In this document: positions 63,123 through 64,000 of the stretch, one piece after another
Numbering within the stretch: position 1 is the stretch's first letter
Layout of the letters: every line of letters begins with the position of its first letter
Notes under the pieces: generated by a model
Told to the model about the DNA's origin: nothing
Databases searched by the model: none
What the model saw: the letters and a program-made list of their open reading frames with translations, nothing else
NCBI GenBank assembly: GCA_963822955.1
Contig: CAWGJS010000002.1
Location: 2,418,001 to 2,482,000 of the forward strand
From: JAJYUU01 sp963822955
Lineage (GTDB): Bacteria; Actinomycetota; Actinomycetes; Streptosporangiales; Streptosporangiaceae
Reading direction: 5' to 3'
Length of the DNA: 64,000 bases
Made by a program: the position numbers and the translations under genes

Positions 63123-64000
63123 CAGATTGCTCCCGTGCTCGTGACGTTGACCTCAGTGTCGTCGCCCGTGAGCGCGATGAACGCGTCCTCGATGCCACGG
63201 GCGGTGATCTCCAGATCCTTTGCCGCCGTGATTGTCAGCAGGTACCTCGCCGTTGCGTCGCTGTCGGTGGAGTGCACAAGTACGGTGTCGCCGCGCACCT
63301 CCACGGTGTCCGCTCCCGGTATCCCGCTCAGCATGGCCTCGGTAGCTCCGGGCAGCGTTGCCCGCACGGTTCGGCCGGCGGCCATGGCCTTGATCTCCGA
63401 CGCCGTGCCGTCAGCCACGATCCGGCCGTGCCGCAGCAGCACGATGCGGTCAGCATAGGCGTCGGCCTCTTCCAGGTAGTGCGTGGCGAACAGTACGGTC
63501 CGACCTTGCTCGGCATCCTTGCGGATGGCCGCCCAGAAGTTGCGGCGGCCCTCGACGTCCATGCCAGTCGTCGGCTCGTCCAGGACGAGCAGCTCCGGAT
63601 CGGAGAGCAGTGCCAGCGCGAACCGCAGCCGCTGCTGCTCGCCGCCCGAGCACTTACCGACCCGGCGATCGGCTATCTCGGTGATCCCCGCTCCGCTCAG
63701 AACCTCGCTGACCGTCTGGCTGCGCGCGAACAGGCTGGCTGTGTACTCGACGGTCTCGCCGACGGTCAGGTCCTTCAGCAGGCCACCGGTCTGCATGACC
63801 GCAGAGACCAGTCCGCGTGCGATGGCCTGGCGCGGCTGCATCCCGAGCACCGAAACCTGACCTGCGCTCGGCCGTGACAGGCCCAGGATGATGTCGATCG
63901 TCGAGGTCTTGCCCGCCCCGTTGGGTCCCAGGATCGCGACTATCTCGCCGGACTCCAGGCGCAGGTCAACGTTCCTGACCGCCTTGACATGCCCGAAGTT
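63122..64000 (-). CDS. ABC transporter ATP-binding protein, 5' end outside the window
   Basis: 293 codons are visible and the frame continues past the right edge. Walker A ILGPNGAGKTSTI, Q-loop GMQPRQ..MQTGG, signature KCSGGEQQRLRFAL, Walker B LLVLDEPTTGMD, switch His ATHYLEEADAY. The C-terminal accessory domain contains ATLPGATEAMLSGIPGADTV. It is the ATPase of the exporter with the next gene. The start codon is not in the window. Confidence 0.88.
   Translation of the reverse strand, partial: NFGHVKAVRNVDLRLESGEIVAILGPNGAGKTSTIDIILGLSRPSAGQVSVLGMQPRQAIARGLVSAVMQTGGLLKDLTVGETVEYTASLFARSQTVSEVLSGAGITEIADRRVGKCSGGEQQRLRFALALLSDPELLVLDEPTTGMDVEGRRNFWAAIRKDAEQGRTVLFATHYLEEADAYADRIVLLRHGRIVADGTASEIKAMAAGRTVRATLPGATEAMLSGIPGADTVEVRGDTVLVHSTDSDATARYLLTITAAKDLEITARGIEDAFIALTGDDTEVNVTSTGAI

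Overview
The window is high-GC chromosomal DNA with actinobacterial gene content: an R2lox oxidase, a LigC-type ATP-dependent DNA ligase, an ECF42-type sigma factor paired with a DGPF protein, a PAC2 protein, GTG starts, and several promoters whose -10 box lies 6-7 nt before the start codon (leaderless transcripts). A soil actinomycete fits best. The genus cannot be fixed from the sequence. Two reading-frame breaks and three gene remnants show local decay, or, for the frame breaks, possible assembly error.

Layout. 1-8.5 kb: end of a selenium-binding protein, a two-domain VOC protein, an MFS drug exporter divergent from a Clp-N-domain protein, a YdeI protein, an ABC exporter divergent from a GbsR/MarR regulator, and a PAC2 protein. 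8.5-11.7 kb: beta-carbonic anhydrase, a divergent IspH/LytB homologue that lost catalytic residues, and a methylenetetrahydrofolate reductase. 11.8-16.4 kb: DUF899 protein, DGPF/ECF42 pair, aldo/keto reductase, MetE-like protein. 16.6-20.2 kb: full-length cobalamin-dependent methionine synthase MetH. 20.2-25.2 kb: hypothetical and secreted proteins, a HAD phosphatase, remnants of a SpoU methyltransferase and a TetR regulator, a TPR protein with acidic repeats, and an NlpC/P60 hydrolase.

25.2-48.4 kb is the most interesting part. A pyrrolysine-free MttB-family methyltransferase is divergent from a frameshifted IclR regulator, which is followed by a corrinoid protein, a pterin methyltransferase, a corrinoid-reactivating Fe-S/ASKHA protein and a DUF1638 protein. 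About 4 kb further on, a second cluster encodes a metallophosphoesterase, an APC permease, a dimethylglycine/sarcosine dehydrogenase-like flavoprotein and its EtfB/EtfA acceptor. A choline dehydrogenase (BetA) follows at 46.7-48.4 kb. Read together these suggest choline to glycine betaine, corrinoid-dependent transfer of one methyl group to tetrahydrofolate, then flavin-dependent removal of the remaining methyls. MetH and the MTHFR nearby could use the C1 units. This pathway is an inference from gene content.

Between the two clusters, 32.9-34.3 kb holds no gene but is dense with structure: two 15-bp hairpins with an identical heptaloop and covarying stems, two copies of a 65-bp element, a run of DnaA-box-like 9-mers, tandem repeats, and a U-tract terminator in the leader of a G1 (eqolisin) peptidase gene.

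48.5-64 kb: a large secreted phosphoesterase, an ABC transporter/lipoprotein operon, an LCM-type methyltransferase, an ASCH-like protein, a 2-hydroxyacid dehydrogenase with an NCS1 permease, GrpB-like protein, acyl-CoA ligase, DNA ligase, and an ABC-2 exporter cut by the window end.
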